A program made the translations under genes and the position numbers. The notes under the pieces are model-generated. The model did no database searches, was not told the origin of the DNA, and saw only the letters and a program-made list of their open reading frames with translations. Positions 17,778-25,537 of a DNA stretch of 44,105 nucleotides are shown piece after piece. Source of the DNA: Bacteroidales bacterium (GTDB lineage: Bacteria; Bacteroidota; Bacteroidia; Bacteroidales; VadinHA17); assembly GCA_024763075.1 (NCBI GenBank), contig JANTGF010000032.1, positions 1 through 44,105 on the forward strand, read 5' to 3'. The first letter of the stretch is position 1; every line of letters starts with the position of its first letter.

Positions 17778-18401
17778 TCATTTTTTCATTATTGAATTAA
17801 TAAACCATTCCGGCAACTCCCTTTTTCGCTTCTCCATCAGTTGATCAAAATCTCCTTCCTTTGCTTCTAGTATTCCTTTGAGTAACGGGGCTGCAAGAAC
17901 AGGGAAGATTGCAAGTGACAACATATTCATTAACAATTGCATAGGATCAATCTGAATGATATTCCCTTTTTGTACCTCTTCCTTAATCTGCAAAATCAGC
18001 TTCGGAGGCGGTTTAATCCCTGCATCCCGGAAGTGGTTAATCATTTTTTCAGGATCCTGATTCAATTCATTGATTATAAAGCCAGGTAAAAAACTATTCT
18101 CCTGCAAAAAATCAGTATATCCGGTAAAGAAATTTCTTATTTTACTAAAAAGGTCCATTTCCGAATTCAAAATACCAAGAAACTTTTTTTGAATATTCCC
18201 CAACAGATCATAAAATACCGCATTAAAAAGATTTTCTTTCGACCTGAAATAATAATGCAGCAGGGCCTTATTGATCCCTGCCTCATCTGCGATCTCCTGC
18301 ATGCGTGCACCAGCCATTCCTTTCCTTGAAAAAACAAGCTTTGCTGCTTTCAGAATTAATTCTTCTGTTGAATTCTCTTTATGCTTAGGGACTTCTTCCA
18401 A
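17778..18401 (-). CDS. TetR/AcrR family regulator of the efflux operon
   Basis: A 207-residue repressor with an N-terminal TetR helix-turn-helix: ILKAAKLVFSRKG, then MQEIADEAGINKALLHYYFRSKENLF, in residues 15-60. The C-terminal helical ligand domain has no strong family label. It is the first gene of the seven-gene operon and lies under a promoter whose -7 box overlaps a 16-bp palindrome, so autoregulation and control of the exporter are likely. The ligand is presumably an exported substrate (inference). Confidence 0.93.
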   Translation of the reverse strand: MEEVPKHKENSTEELILKAAKLVFSRKGMAGARMQEIADEAGINKALLHYYFRSKENLFNAVFYDLLGNIQKKFLGILNSEMDLFSKIRNFFTGYTDFLQENSFLPGFIINELNQDPEKMINHFRDAGIKPPPKLILQIKEEVQKGNIIQIDPMQLLMNMLSLAIFPVLAAPLLKGILEAKEGDFDQLMEKRKRELPEWFINSIMKK

Positions 18402-18432
18402 AATTTTTAACTATAAAGTTTAACCTTTTAGT

Positions 18433-18448
18433 TTAACCAACTGGTCAA
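18433..18448. promoter_or_regulatory. Putative TetR operator palindrome
   Basis: TTAACCAACTGGTCAA is an inverted repeat of form TTnACCAnnTGGTnAA, about 32 bp upstream of the TetR gene. It overlaps the -7 box of the operon promoter by 3 nt, so a bound repressor would block initiation. A related half-like sequence, GTTAACC, lies at 18419-18425. Confidence 0.6.
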
Positions 18449-18476
18449 AAGTAAAACATTAATTTTAAACATGCAA
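18446..18476 (-). promoter_or_regulatory. Promoter of the TetR-efflux operon
   Basis: On the minus strand TTG (18474-18476) is followed after 20 nt by TACTTTTG (18446-18453), a TAnnTTTG box. It lies 45 bp upstream of the TetR start and overlaps the palindrome. Confidence 0.6.
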
Positions 18477-18500
18477 CTATTTTTATGATATTTAACAATT

Positions 18501-18533
18501 TTTGAAAAGGTTTGAAGTTTTATTCTATTTTTG
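18501..18533 (+). promoter_or_regulatory. Promoter for the membrane-protein gene at 18589
   Basis: TTTG (18501-18504), 21 nt, then TATTTTTG (18526-18533) fits the Bacteroidota consensus. The start codon is 55 bp downstream. Confidence 0.6.
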
Positions 18534-18588
18534 TATACGCAAATCGGGCAATCCCGACTATGACTAAACTACTAAAAATTAAATCATT

Positions 18589-19416
18589 ATGGTAAAGAAG
18601 ATATTATTCTGGGTCTTAGCGTTCCTTATAACTGCTGCTGCTGCAATTTATCAGCGCAAAACCGGCCCCACTTATGAACTAAAAACAAGTTTCAACCTGG
18701 AAGGACAGAATTATGAGATTGATTTTATCAGAAGCCATGAAATTGGAGAACCCTGTGTTATTGATTTTAAAATTCCGCCTGAGAACATTAAAGGAGAACT
18801 GATGTACAGGAAATACCCGACAAAGGACCCATGGACAAAAGTGGAATTAATCCGAAAAGGTGACCATCTTACCGGTGAATTACCGGTTCAGGGTGCAGCG
18901 GGAAAATTGGAATATTACCTGCTGCTTCAGGATGGAAATATAAAAATACCTAAAGAAGGTCCGGTTGTTATAAGGTTTAAAGGAGCCGTTCCGAAATATA
19001 TCCTGATTCCGCACATATTCTTTATGTTTTTTGCCATGATGATTTCCACACTTGCAGGTATAATGGCACTGGCAAAAGTTTCCAGATACAAATTGTATGG
19101 AAAGATTGCCTTTATTTTATTGTTAATTGGCGGAATGGTACTTGGACCTCTTGTACAGAAATATGCCTTTGGGGAATTGTGGACCGGAGTACCATTTGGA
19201 TGGGACCTGACTGATAATAAAACCCTGATCGCTGTAATTTTCTGGCTTATTGCTTATGCAGGAAATCTGAAAAAGGAACGGCGGGGACTTACCATTCTTG
19301 CAGCAATAGTTTTACTTGCTATTTTCTCCATACCTCATTCCATGTTCGGTTCAGAATTAAACCCGGAAACCGGAGAAATAATTTCAGCAATGATCATGCC
19401 TTTTGGTCTCCTCTAA
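18589..19416 (+). CDS. Membrane protein of unknown function with periplasmic beta-rich domain
   Basis: I do not recognise a named family. The 275-residue protein has a membrane segment at about 4-20, an extracytoplasmic beta-rich domain (about 25-133) and four more helices (137-163, 168-188, 209-226, 233-251). Conserved-looking features are a cysteine at 56, the run GPLVQKYAFGELWTGVPFGWDLTDN (positions 186-210; key residues G186, P187, W206 and D207), H142 in helix 2 and H250 after helix 5. A heme or metal role for the two histidines is only a guess. It is divergent from the efflux operon with its own promoter, and ends at a strong hairpin shared with ferritin. Confidence 0.8.
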   Translation: MVKKILFWVLAFLITAAAAIYQRKTGPTYELKTSFNLEGQNYEIDFIRSHEIGEPCVIDFKIPPENIKGELMYRKYPTKDPWTKVELIRKGDHLTGELPVQGAAGKLEYYLLLQDGNIKIPKEGPVVIRFKGAVPKYILIPHIFFMFFAMMISTLAGIMALAKVSRYKLYGKIAFILLLIGGMVLGPLVQKYAFGELWTGVPFGWDLTDNKTLIAVIFWLIAYAGNLKKERRGLTILAAIVLLAIFSIPHSMFGSELNPETGEIISAMIMPFGLL

Positions 19417-19459
19417 ACATTATTAACTGACATATTTCACACGGAATATAAAAACGAAA

Positions 19460-19481
19460 GGGTGACCTTTACAAGTCACCC
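19460..19481. terminator. Bidirectional terminator between the membrane protein and ferritin genes
   Basis: GGGTGAC (19460-19466) pairs perfectly with GTCACCC (19475-19481) around an 8-nt loop, with A-rich sequence on the left and T-rich on the right. The two flanking genes converge here. Confidence 0.7.
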
Positions 19482-19518
19482 ATTTCTTTATTCATACTTT
19501 CTGTTCTTCCTTTACGGA

Positions 19519-20031
19519 CTATTCATCACTCTCAGTACCGGAAGACCTCATTGACATAATATCCCTGTCAAACATATACAAATTATTGTCACCAATTAAA
19601 TTCAGTCTGTCGAGGATTGCCTGAACGGAGGCTTCCTCCTCAATTTGTTCTGCAACAAAACTCTGTAACCAGTTCTGGGTTGTAAAATCTTTTTCCTGTA
19701 CGCACAAGCCAACAATATCATTGATAGATGCTGAAATAAACTGTTCATGGCTCATTACATCATTAAACAACTGCTTAATACCCCGATAAGTCTCCGGTGG
19801 CTTTTTTAAACCTGAAATCAACGCTTTTCCACCCCTGTCATTGATATAATGAATAAATTCCAGCATATGATTTTTTTCCTCATCAGCCTGAGCATATAAC
19901 CATTGTGAAATTCCGGGGTATCCCTTTGTTTCAGCCCATGATGCCATAGACAGATATAATAATGAAGAATAACCTTCCTTCTCAACCTGTGTATTCAGGA
20001 GCTCTTCAACTTTTGTAGATAACATATTCAT
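19519..20031 (-). CDS. Ferritin (FtnA-type iron storage)
   Basis: A 170-residue non-heme ferritin with the four-helix bundle phrases GYSSLLYLSMASWAE, ADEEKNHMLEFIHYIND, SHEQFISASIND and VAEQIEEEA. The ferroxidase residues seen by alignment with E. coli FtnA are E19, Y26, E52, H55, the Glu of SHEQ and the Gln of AEQ, so it should oxidise Fe(II) and store Fe(III) in the cytoplasm. A polar 15-residue tail rich in Ser and Glu ends the protein. It is the second gene after the mini-ORF at 20070-20243, with a good promoter 280 bp upstream. Confidence 0.94.
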   Translation of the reverse strand: MNMLSTKVEELLNTQVEKEGYSSLLYLSMASWAETKGYPGISQWLYAQADEEKNHMLEFIHYINDRGGKALISGLKKPPETYRGIKQLFNDVMSHEQFISASINDIVGLCVQEKDFTTQNWLQSFVAEQIEEEASVQAILDRLNLIGDNNLYMFDRDIMSMRSSGTESDE

Positions 20032-20069
20032 TTATTTTATATTATTAAAAAAACTAAATCATCAGATTA

Positions 20070-20243
20070 TTACATGTTTGAAATATTTTCATCACCAAAC
20101 TCTGAACATTTCAGAAGGGTAGCACCCTCCGTTTGCCTTACAAAATCAGCAACCCAAATATTCGAACCTTCCACAAAAGGAATTACCGGGAAGTCAGGAA
20201 TATTTAATACACCCATGCTAATCGTAATCTTTTCTCCATTCAT
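20070..20243 (-). pseudogene. 57-codon ORF with isocitrate-dehydrogenase-like N-terminus, in the ferritin leader
   Basis: This short open frame (ATG at 20243, stop at 20070) encodes KITISMGVLNIPDFPVIPFVEG near its start. That is very like the N-terminus of NADP-isocitrate dehydrogenase (KIxxxnGxLNVPDxPxIPFIEG). After this, where the enzyme has DGTGPDIW, the ORF reads SNIW and then diverges into a polar tail ending in ENISNM. It is either a remnant of an icd gene or a small gene in its own right. It lies 60 bp downstream of a consensus promoter and 38 bp upstream of ferritin, so it would be transcribed with it. With the promoter, it accounts for the 352-bp stretch between ferritin and dnaX. 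Labelled pseudogene for lack of a better class. Confidence 0.5.
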
Positions 20244-20309
20244 AATTTATAGAAATGATAATATTCTTGATCTCTGACCTGCATTATTTTGCAGATCAAA
20301 TTGCGAGCG

Positions 20310-20341
20310 CAAATTTAATAAAATAACCCGATAACAGCAAA
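20310..20341 (-). promoter_or_regulatory. Consensus promoter for the mini-ORF/ferritin transcript
   Basis: On the minus strand TTTG (20338-20341), 20 nt, then TAAATTTG (20310-20317) matches both consensus elements with ideal spacing. Confidence 0.65.
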
Positions 20342-20383
20342 TAGATTTGAACGCGGATTGATACTCCTGCTAATGTAGTTTTC

Positions 20384-22177
20384 TTACTCAAAATCAAGGC
20401 CTAACTGTTGTTTCAGCACTTTAAGATTTGGGTTTTTCTCACTCATAAATTCAAACTTTTCTTCCTGAGTATAAGGTTTTTTCGAGTCTTTATCTGACTT
20501 TATGAGAGTGGTCTCAATGGTAATATTATCATTTTTCAATTCCTTGCGCAGAAATACCAGCAAGTCAGGTTTCAGAAATTTAGTAAAATCCTCATCCTGA
20601 TTGGCATTTTGCATTTCCACCCGGATTTTTGCATCTTCCATCAATTCTGGTGTTTGCATCCGTAAAGTAATCGAAAGGCGTGGCCGTTCCTCCTTTATTT
20701 TCTCGGCAAACTCCTTCCATTTCCCCAGTAAATCTTCCGGTTTAAACGGATTATCCTGAATTACTTCCTGTTTTCTTTCAACCAAAATCTTATCATCTCC
20801 GCCGGCCTCACTTGTTTTAAATGCTCCTTTCAGTCCGTCTTTAATGGATGTGGTTTTGGGTTCGTATGCAGGCTTATTCTCGCTTACTTTCTTTTCTGAA
20901 ATCTTTACTTCAGGAACTTCTGCTTTTTTTTCAGGTTCCGAAGCATATTTCAGATCCGGTTTGGTTTTTTCTGATTCTACACTCTTTTCATCAACCACTT
21001 TAGGCGTATTCTCCGAAGGTTCAGATATGCTCTCTTTTTTTTTCTCAGGAATTGTATGGTTTGTTTTGCTCTCCGCTTCTTCTGTCTGGTTTAATCTGGT
21101 AATCTTAATCAGTGCCAATTCGGTAAGTAATCGCTGGTTTTTGGACTGACGAAACTGTACATCGGCAGAATTCAATATCTCAAGCGAATTAAATATAAAC
21201 GAAACCGGACATGTCCCTGCCTGTTTCAGGTACCTTTCCCTGAAGCTTGCTCCAGCCTCCAGCAATTGAACCGTAACCGGATCCTTGCATACAAGCAAAT
21301 CCCGAAGGTGACTGCTTAACCCGGTAACCAAATGATGAGGATCAAAGCCCTTTAACATAATTTCATCCAGCATCAGCAGGCTTTCAGAAATCATTCCTGC
21401 AAGGAAATTCTCAACAAACCTGAAATAATAATCATAATCCAGAACATTCAGGTTTTCGATTACATTTTTATAACTGATCCGGTTACCGGAAAAACTAACA
21501 ATCTGATCAAAAATAGAAAGGGCATCCCTCATTGACCCGTCGGATTTTTGTGCAATAATATGCAAAGCATCCGGTTCGGCTTCCACTTCCTCTTTATCAG
21601 CCACAAACTTTAACCTGGCAACGATGTCATCTACTTTAATCCGGTTAAAATCAAAGATCTGGCAACGGGATAAAATGGTAGGTATGATTTTGTGTTTTTC
21701 TGTTGTGGCAAGTATAAATATGGCATGTTCCGGTGGTTCTTCCAGTGTTTTCAGGAAAGCATTAAATGCCTGAGCTGAAAGCATATGAACCTCATCAATA
21801 ATGTAGATACTGTATTTCCCAACCTGAGGTGGTATCCTGACCTGATCGATCAGATTCCGAATATCATCCACGGAATTATTTGAGGCAGCATCCAGCTCAT
21901 GAATATTGAACGACCTTGATTCATTAAATGCCTGACAGGATTCACAAACATCACAAGCTTCAATCTCCCCGGAAATATTATTGCAATTGATTGTCTTTGC
22001 CAGAATTCTGGCACAGGTCGTTTTACCAACACCCCTTGGACCGCAGAAAAGATATGCATGAGCCAGATGATTTGACTTAATTGCATTTTTCAAGGTTTTT
22101 GTAACTGTCCCCTGTCCTACAACAGAATCAAAAGTTACAGGTCTGTATTTACGCGCAGAAACAATAAAATTCTCCAT
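20384..22177 (-). CDS. dnaX: DNA polymerase III subunit gamma/tau
   Basis: This 597-residue clamp-loader ATPase has Walker A GPRGVGKT (46-53), zinc-site cysteines C65, C75, C78 and C81, Walker B IIDEVH (126-131), sensor 1 LATTEKHK (156-163) and the SRC arginine finger (170-172). Domain III ends near residue 362. A charged, low-complexity linker (about 365-475) follows, then a C-terminal tau domain that binds the polymerase in other species. An A9 run sits in codons 379-381 of the linker; slippage by -1 would end translation after residue 385 and give a gamma-length protein. A weak promoter lies at 22232-22239. Confidence 0.97.
   Translation of the reverse strand: MENFIVSARKYRPVTFDSVVGQGTVTKTLKNAIKSNHLAHAYLFCGPRGVGKTTCARILAKTINCNNISGEIEACDVCESCQAFNESRSFNIHELDAASNNSVDDIRNLIDQVRIPPQVGKYSIYIIDEVHMLSAQAFNAFLKTLEEPPEHAIFILATTEKHKIIPTILSRCQIFDFNRIKVDDIVARLKFVADKEEVEAEPDALHIIAQKSDGSMRDALSIFDQIVSFSGNRISYKNVIENLNVLDYDYYFRFVENFLAGMISESLLMLDEIMLKGFDPHHLVTGLSSHLRDLLVCKDPVTVQLLEAGASFRERYLKQAGTCPVSFIFNSLEILNSADVQFRQSKNQRLLTELALIKITRLNQTEEAESKTNHTIPEKKKESISEPSENTPKVVDEKSVESEKTKPDLKYASEPEKKAEVPEVKISEKKVSENKPAYEPKTTSIKDGLKGAFKTSEAGGDDKILVERKQEVIQDNPFKPEDLLGKWKEFAEKIKEERPRLSITLRMQTPELMEDAKIRVEMQNANQDEDFTKFLKPDLLVFLRKELKNDNITIETTLIKSDKDSKKPYTQEEKFEFMSEKNPNLKVLKQQLGLDFE
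21035..21043 (-). other. dnaX: A9 slippery run in dnaX, predicted gamma-producing slippage site
   Basis: On the coding strand codons 379-381 are AAA AAA AAA, preceded by GAG and followed by GAGAGC. With one extra A (or a -1 shift) the frame reads Arg-Glu-His-Ile and then TGA, giving 385 residues. With one A lost, the frame stops at a TAG 20 codons past the run. A9 slippage in dnaX is known in Thermus thermophilus, where transcriptional slippage makes gamma. Confidence 0.7.
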
Positions 22178-22231
22178 AATTCAATAAGCCCGGAATTTTC
22201 ACTATAAAACCCTCATTCGGGAAGTACATTG

Positions 22232-22239
22232 CAAATATA
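22232..22239 (-). promoter_or_regulatory. -7 box (TATATTTG) for dnaX
   Basis: CAAATATA on the plus strand is TATATTTG on the minus strand, 55 bp upstream of the dnaX ATG. No clear -33 partner is visible. Confidence 0.4.
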
Positions 22240-22350
22240 ATGTTTCAGAAATAAACTTTGGAATAAAGTTGTTCACAATTCTTTAAAAATTATAATGACA
22301 GTTTGGGATGAAATCTGAAAACCATCATAAGCCGCAAGTTGAACGGGATT

Positions 22351-23526
22351 CTAAAGATCATCCGAATAAACCACCCCGGCTTTTTCTCTAAGATTGTAAT
22401 TCGAGGCCATGGACTGCCCGTAAGCACCCACACTATAAACAGCCAGCAGATCACCACGGTAAGTTACCGGCAGGGAAACACCTTTCCCCAGAAAATCAGT
22501 GGTTTCACAAACTGGTCCAACAATGTCATACGTAGAGTAAATTTCAGATGGATTTTCTTCCTGTCCGTTTATTGACAGGTTTTCAATTTTATGCACAGAA
22601 TTATACAAGGCCGGCCGGATGAGTTCCGTCATACCGGCATCCACCACTGCAAAATTTTTAGATCTCCCTTTTTTAATATACAATACTTTGGCAATCAGTG
22701 TTCCCATTTGTGCCACCACCGACCGTCCCAGCTCAAAATAAACATTCTGGCCGGTTCTCACCTTCAGGTACTTATTAAAAGTACCAAAAAAGCTCTTAAA
22801 ATCAGGAACAGGATTCTCTGCCGGATCCTCGTAATCAATTCCAAATCCTCCTCCAAGGTTTAATAAAGATAACTCAAAGCCCTCCCCTGCAACCCGCTCA
22901 TTTATTTTATTCACCTTAATACAAAGCTCTTTAAAGATATCCATATTTGTGATTTGCGATCCAATATGAAAATGTAATCCGGTTAGCTTAATGTTCTTTA
23001 AGGTGCGAACCACCGATAAAACCTCATCCAGTTCCCAAAGCTGAATGCCAAACTTATTCTCTTCTATACCGGTGGTAATGTATGAGTGTGATTTACTGTC
23101 AACATGAGGATTTATTCGCAAAGCAATTCTTGCGGTTTTATTTATCTTTGTTGCAATCTCATTGATTACGGTAATTTCCTGCAGGGATTCACAATTAAAA
23201 CAACCTATACCGGCCTTTATTCCCGTAAGAATTTCAGTATCCGTTTTACCCACGCCTGCATAGAACACATCTCCAGCCCTGAAGTTATGTTCCAGCGCTT
23301 TTTTCACCTCATTCCCGCTTACACAATCTGCCCCAAGTCCCTCATTACTAACTATGTCGAGAACTCTATCATCGGTATTTGCCTTCAGTGCATAATGTAC
23401 CTTAAACTGATACTTCTGCGCTTCAGATTTTAATTCCTTGATCGTAGCCCTCAGCAGATCCAGATCATAAAAATAAAAAGGTGTCGGATTTTTGTTTAAT
23501 TTTTGAAAATCAATATTTCTAAGCAT
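22351..23526 (-). CDS. lysA: Diaminopimelate decarboxylase
   Basis: I choose ATG 23526, which overlaps the lysC stop in ATGCTTAG (8 nt); the frame is open 9 codons further, but that start lies deeper inside lysC. The 391-residue fold-type III PLP enzyme has K48 in VHYALKAN for PLP, the HFHIGSQI block, the phosphate-binding GGGFGID, and the active-site GPVCETTDFLG with its cysteine. It decarboxylates meso-diaminopimelate to L-lysine in the cytoplasm. Overlap with lysC implies coupled translation and a lysC-lysA operon. Confidence 0.95.
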   Translation of the reverse strand: MLRNIDFQKLNKNPTPFYFYDLDLLRATIKELKSEAQKYQFKVHYALKANTDDRVLDIVSNEGLGADCVSGNEVKKALEHNFRAGDVFYAGVGKTDTEILTGIKAGIGCFNCESLQEITVINEIATKINKTARIALRINPHVDSKSHSYITTGIEENKFGIQLWELDEVLSVVRTLKNIKLTGLHFHIGSQITNMDIFKELCIKVNKINERVAGEGFELSLLNLGGGFGIDYEDPAENPVPDFKSFFGTFNKYLKVRTGQNVYFELGRSVVAQMGTLIAKVLYIKKGRSKNFAVVDAGMTELIRPALYNSVHKIENLSINGQEENPSEIYSTYDIVGPVCETTDFLGKGVSLPVTYRGDLLAVYSVGAYGQSMASNYNLREKAGVVYSDDL

Positions 23527-24850
23527 AAACTGTTTGTTTTCTAAAAATTTCATGATGCAGAGCTTCCATGGCTCTTTTTTTATCGGCAGATTTTACCAGC
23601 AATGAAATATTATTCATACTTCCGCCATATGATATCATTCGCACAGGTATGTCTTTAAAGGCATCCAACACGGTTCTTGCCATTCCGGTTTCCTCCGCCA
23701 TAAAATCACCCACCACACAAATAATGGTCTGATCCAGGTCGTACTCGACTTCCCCCAGAGACCTTAAATCAGAAATGATCAGTTCCAGATGATCTGGGTT
23801 ATCAATGGTAAGGGAAACGCTGATCTCTGACGTGGAGATCATATCAATGGGTGTTTCATAATCTTCGAAAACCTGAAATACTTTCCGTAAAAATCCATAA
23901 GCCATCAGCATTCTGGCAGATCTGATCCGGATGGCAATAATTCCGTCCTTCGCGGCAACTGACTTGATTTTATCCTTTCTTGATGTAGATGAAATCAGGG
24001 TTCCGGCAGCATCCGGTCTAAATGTATTTTTGAGTTTCAGAGGAATATTTCTTTTCTGGGCAGGGAAAACACATTTTGGATGTAAAATAGCAGCTCCGAA
24101 ATAAGATAACTCAGCTGCCTCTTTGTATGAAAGTTCTTTTACCGGTAAGGTTGAAGAAACAATCCGGGGGTCATTGTTATGAACTCCGTCAACATCCGTC
24201 CAGATTTGTATTTCTGAAGCATCCAGGGCAGCTCCTATAATACTGGCAGAATAATCACTCCCGTCTCTTCCGAGGTTATCTATTTCCCCTTCATAATTTC
24301 TGCAAACATAACCCTGAGTAACATAAACATTAGCCAGCGGACCGTCCTGCATGCATTTTCCAAGATTTATTCTGATAAAATACATATCCGGTTCTCCATC
24401 CTTATCGGTCCGCATAAAATTCAAAGCATAAATAAGCCTTGATTTAATCCCTTTCGATTCCAGCAAAGCCTGAAAAATTTCCGTTGATAGTATTTCCCCC
24501 TGTGCCAGCACCTCTCTTTGAACCAGTTTTGAGAGATTTTCAGGTACCAGGGAAATCATATCTTCAACACTTTTCAGAATGATCTTCTCCAGATGGGTAA
24601 TGTAATATTTATCATGAAATAACTCCCTGATAAATCGGTCATACTCAAGCTTAAAATTTCTGATCCTTTCCTGTGCTTCTTTTCTATTGTATTTTTTTAA
24701 CAAGTCAATGATCTCAAGCAGTTTATCAGTGGTACCTGAGATTGCGGAAAGAACGACAAGTTTCTGTTCCCCGTTTCCAATAATTTCCGCAACATGCTGC
24801 ATATTCTCAGGCGACCCGAGAGATGTACCTCCAAATTTCAATACCCGCAT
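23519..24850 (-). CDS. lysC: Aspartate kinase (monofunctional, LysC type)
   Basis: This 443-residue enzyme begins MRVLKFGGTSLGSPENM, with the kinase KFGGTS motif at 5-10. DNLGRDGSDYSASIIGAAL and WTDVDGVHNNDPRIV are the catalytic and nucleotide-binding blocks. The last 150 residues form the paired ACT regulatory domains (ISTSEISVSLTIDN, then MISYGGSMNNISLLV), which usually bind lysine for feedback. It phosphorylates aspartate at the entry to lysine/DAP, threonine and methionine synthesis. There is no homoserine dehydrogenase fusion. It overlaps lysA by 8 nt. Confidence 0.95.
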   Translation of the reverse strand: MRVLKFGGTSLGSPENMQHVAEIIGNGEQKLVVLSAISGTTDKLLEIIDLLKKYNRKEAQERIRNFKLEYDRFIRELFHDKYYITHLEKIILKSVEDMISLVPENLSKLVQREVLAQGEILSTEIFQALLESKGIKSRLIYALNFMRTDKDGEPDMYFIRINLGKCMQDGPLANVYVTQGYVCRNYEGEIDNLGRDGSDYSASIIGAALDASEIQIWTDVDGVHNNDPRIVSSTLPVKELSYKEAAELSYFGAAILHPKCVFPAQKRNIPLKLKNTFRPDAAGTLISSTSRKDKIKSVAAKDGIIAIRIRSARMLMAYGFLRKVFQVFEDYETPIDMISTSEISVSLTIDNPDHLELIISDLRSLGEVEYDLDQTIICVVGDFMAEETGMARTVLDAFKDIPVRMISYGGSMNNISLLVKSADKKRAMEALHHEIFRKQTVYA

Positions 24851-24878
24851 AAATTTTCTTTATCAATAAAACAAGAAG

Positions 24879-24886
24879 CAAAAATA
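24879..24886 (-). promoter_or_regulatory. -7 box (TATTTTTG) for lysC-lysA
   Basis: CAAAAATA on the plus strand reads TATTTTTG on the minus strand, 29 bp upstream of the lysC ATG. There is no clear -33 element. Confidence 0.4.
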
Positions 24887-24925
24887 ACCTTAAGCCTGAG
24901 TAAAGAAAAAATAATTTTAAACTAA

Positions 24926-24947
24926 AACAAATTATTAACAATTTGTT
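24926..24947 (-). terminator. AT-rich hairpin between the CYTH gene and lysC
   Basis: AACAAATT (24926-24933) and AATTTGTT (24940-24947) pair perfectly around a 6-nt loop. Read on the minus strand, the hairpin is followed by a T-rich stretch and lies downstream of the CYTH gene. It could instead be a lysC upstream regulatory site. Confidence 0.35.
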
Positions 24948-24985
24948 AAATATTAAACATTACTAAAAATGATCCGGGATTGAGG

Positions 24986-25453
24986 CTACCATGAATTGTA
25001 AGGCTTTTTTAGCAGCATGATGTTATAATATTTTGGGTCACCGGTAACTTCCTCCCCAAGCCAGGGAGGTGCAACAAAAGATTCATCTTTAGTTTTCAAT
25101 TCGAGCTCAGCAATCACCAAACCTTTATTTTCTCCTTTGAATTCATCCACCTCAAAAGTATGTTTTTTAAATTCAACATAATATCTTTTTTTCTGTATGT
25201 ACCCATCGGAACATACTTCCAGCAACTCACGAGCTTCAGAGACAGGGATTTCATACTCCCACTCATGCCTGCTGATTCCTGACGGATCACTTTCTCCTTT
25301 TATTGTAATGAACCCTTTCTTTCCCATAACCCTGACCCTGACAGCACGGCCGGAGTCCGTTGACAGATATCCTTGCAATATCTGCACGAACTTGTTTACA
25401 GAGGTTTTAAACTCCCCCTTTACAAGAAATTTTCTTTCAATTTCATCTTTCAT
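24986..25453 (-). CDS. CYTH-domain protein (probable inorganic triphosphatase)
   Basis: This 155-residue protein forms a whole triphosphate tunnel. The EIERKF motif gives E4, E6 and K8 (ExExK), followed by basic residues R36, R39 and R41, K52 in ITIKG, the EWEYEI strand (64-69), KKR at 88-90, FEVDEF (100-105) and acidic AELELK (115-120). Bacterial stand-alone CYTH proteins of this size usually split tripolyphosphate with Mg2+; a nucleotide cyclase or thiamine-triphosphatase role is less likely but not excluded. A -7 box precedes it. It is divergent from the ACT-domain gene. Confidence 0.9.
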   Translation of the reverse strand: MKDEIERKFLVKGEFKTSVNKFVQILQGYLSTDSGRAVRVRVMGKKGFITIKGESDPSGISRHEWEYEIPVSEARELLEVCSDGYIQKKRYYVEFKKHTFEVDEFKGENKGLVIAELELKTKDESFVAPPWLGEEVTGDPKYYNIMLLKKPYNSW

Positions 25454-25492
25454 AAATACCAGTTAACCGTTTAAAAACAGCCTTAAAAATTT

Positions 25493-25500
25493 CAAATTTA
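25493..25500 (-). promoter_or_regulatory. -7 box (TAAATTTG) for the CYTH gene
   Basis: CAAATTTA on the plus strand reads TAAATTTG on the minus strand, 40 bp upstream of the CYTH ATG. No -33 element was found. Confidence 0.4.
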
Positions 25501-25537
25501 ATGAAATATTATTTAACATTGCGTTAAATATTTAACC

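Noticed and set aside
11434-18401. Possible sodium efflux (NatAB) or lantibiotic immunity transporter
   Set aside because: The TolC and HlyD-type genes and two large-loop ABC-2 permeases point to a trans-envelope exporter of the YbhFSR/YhiI-RbbA type instead.
20074-20277. A 67-codon plus-strand ORF upstream of ferritin
   Set aside because: The opposite strand carries the isocitrate-dehydrogenase-like ORF under a consensus promoter; the plus-strand frame has no recognisable features.
20844-21149. A 101-codon plus-strand ORF opposite the dnaX linker
   Set aside because: It is the antisense shadow of low-complexity dnaX linker codons; composition is Ser/Phe-rich and no family is recognisable.
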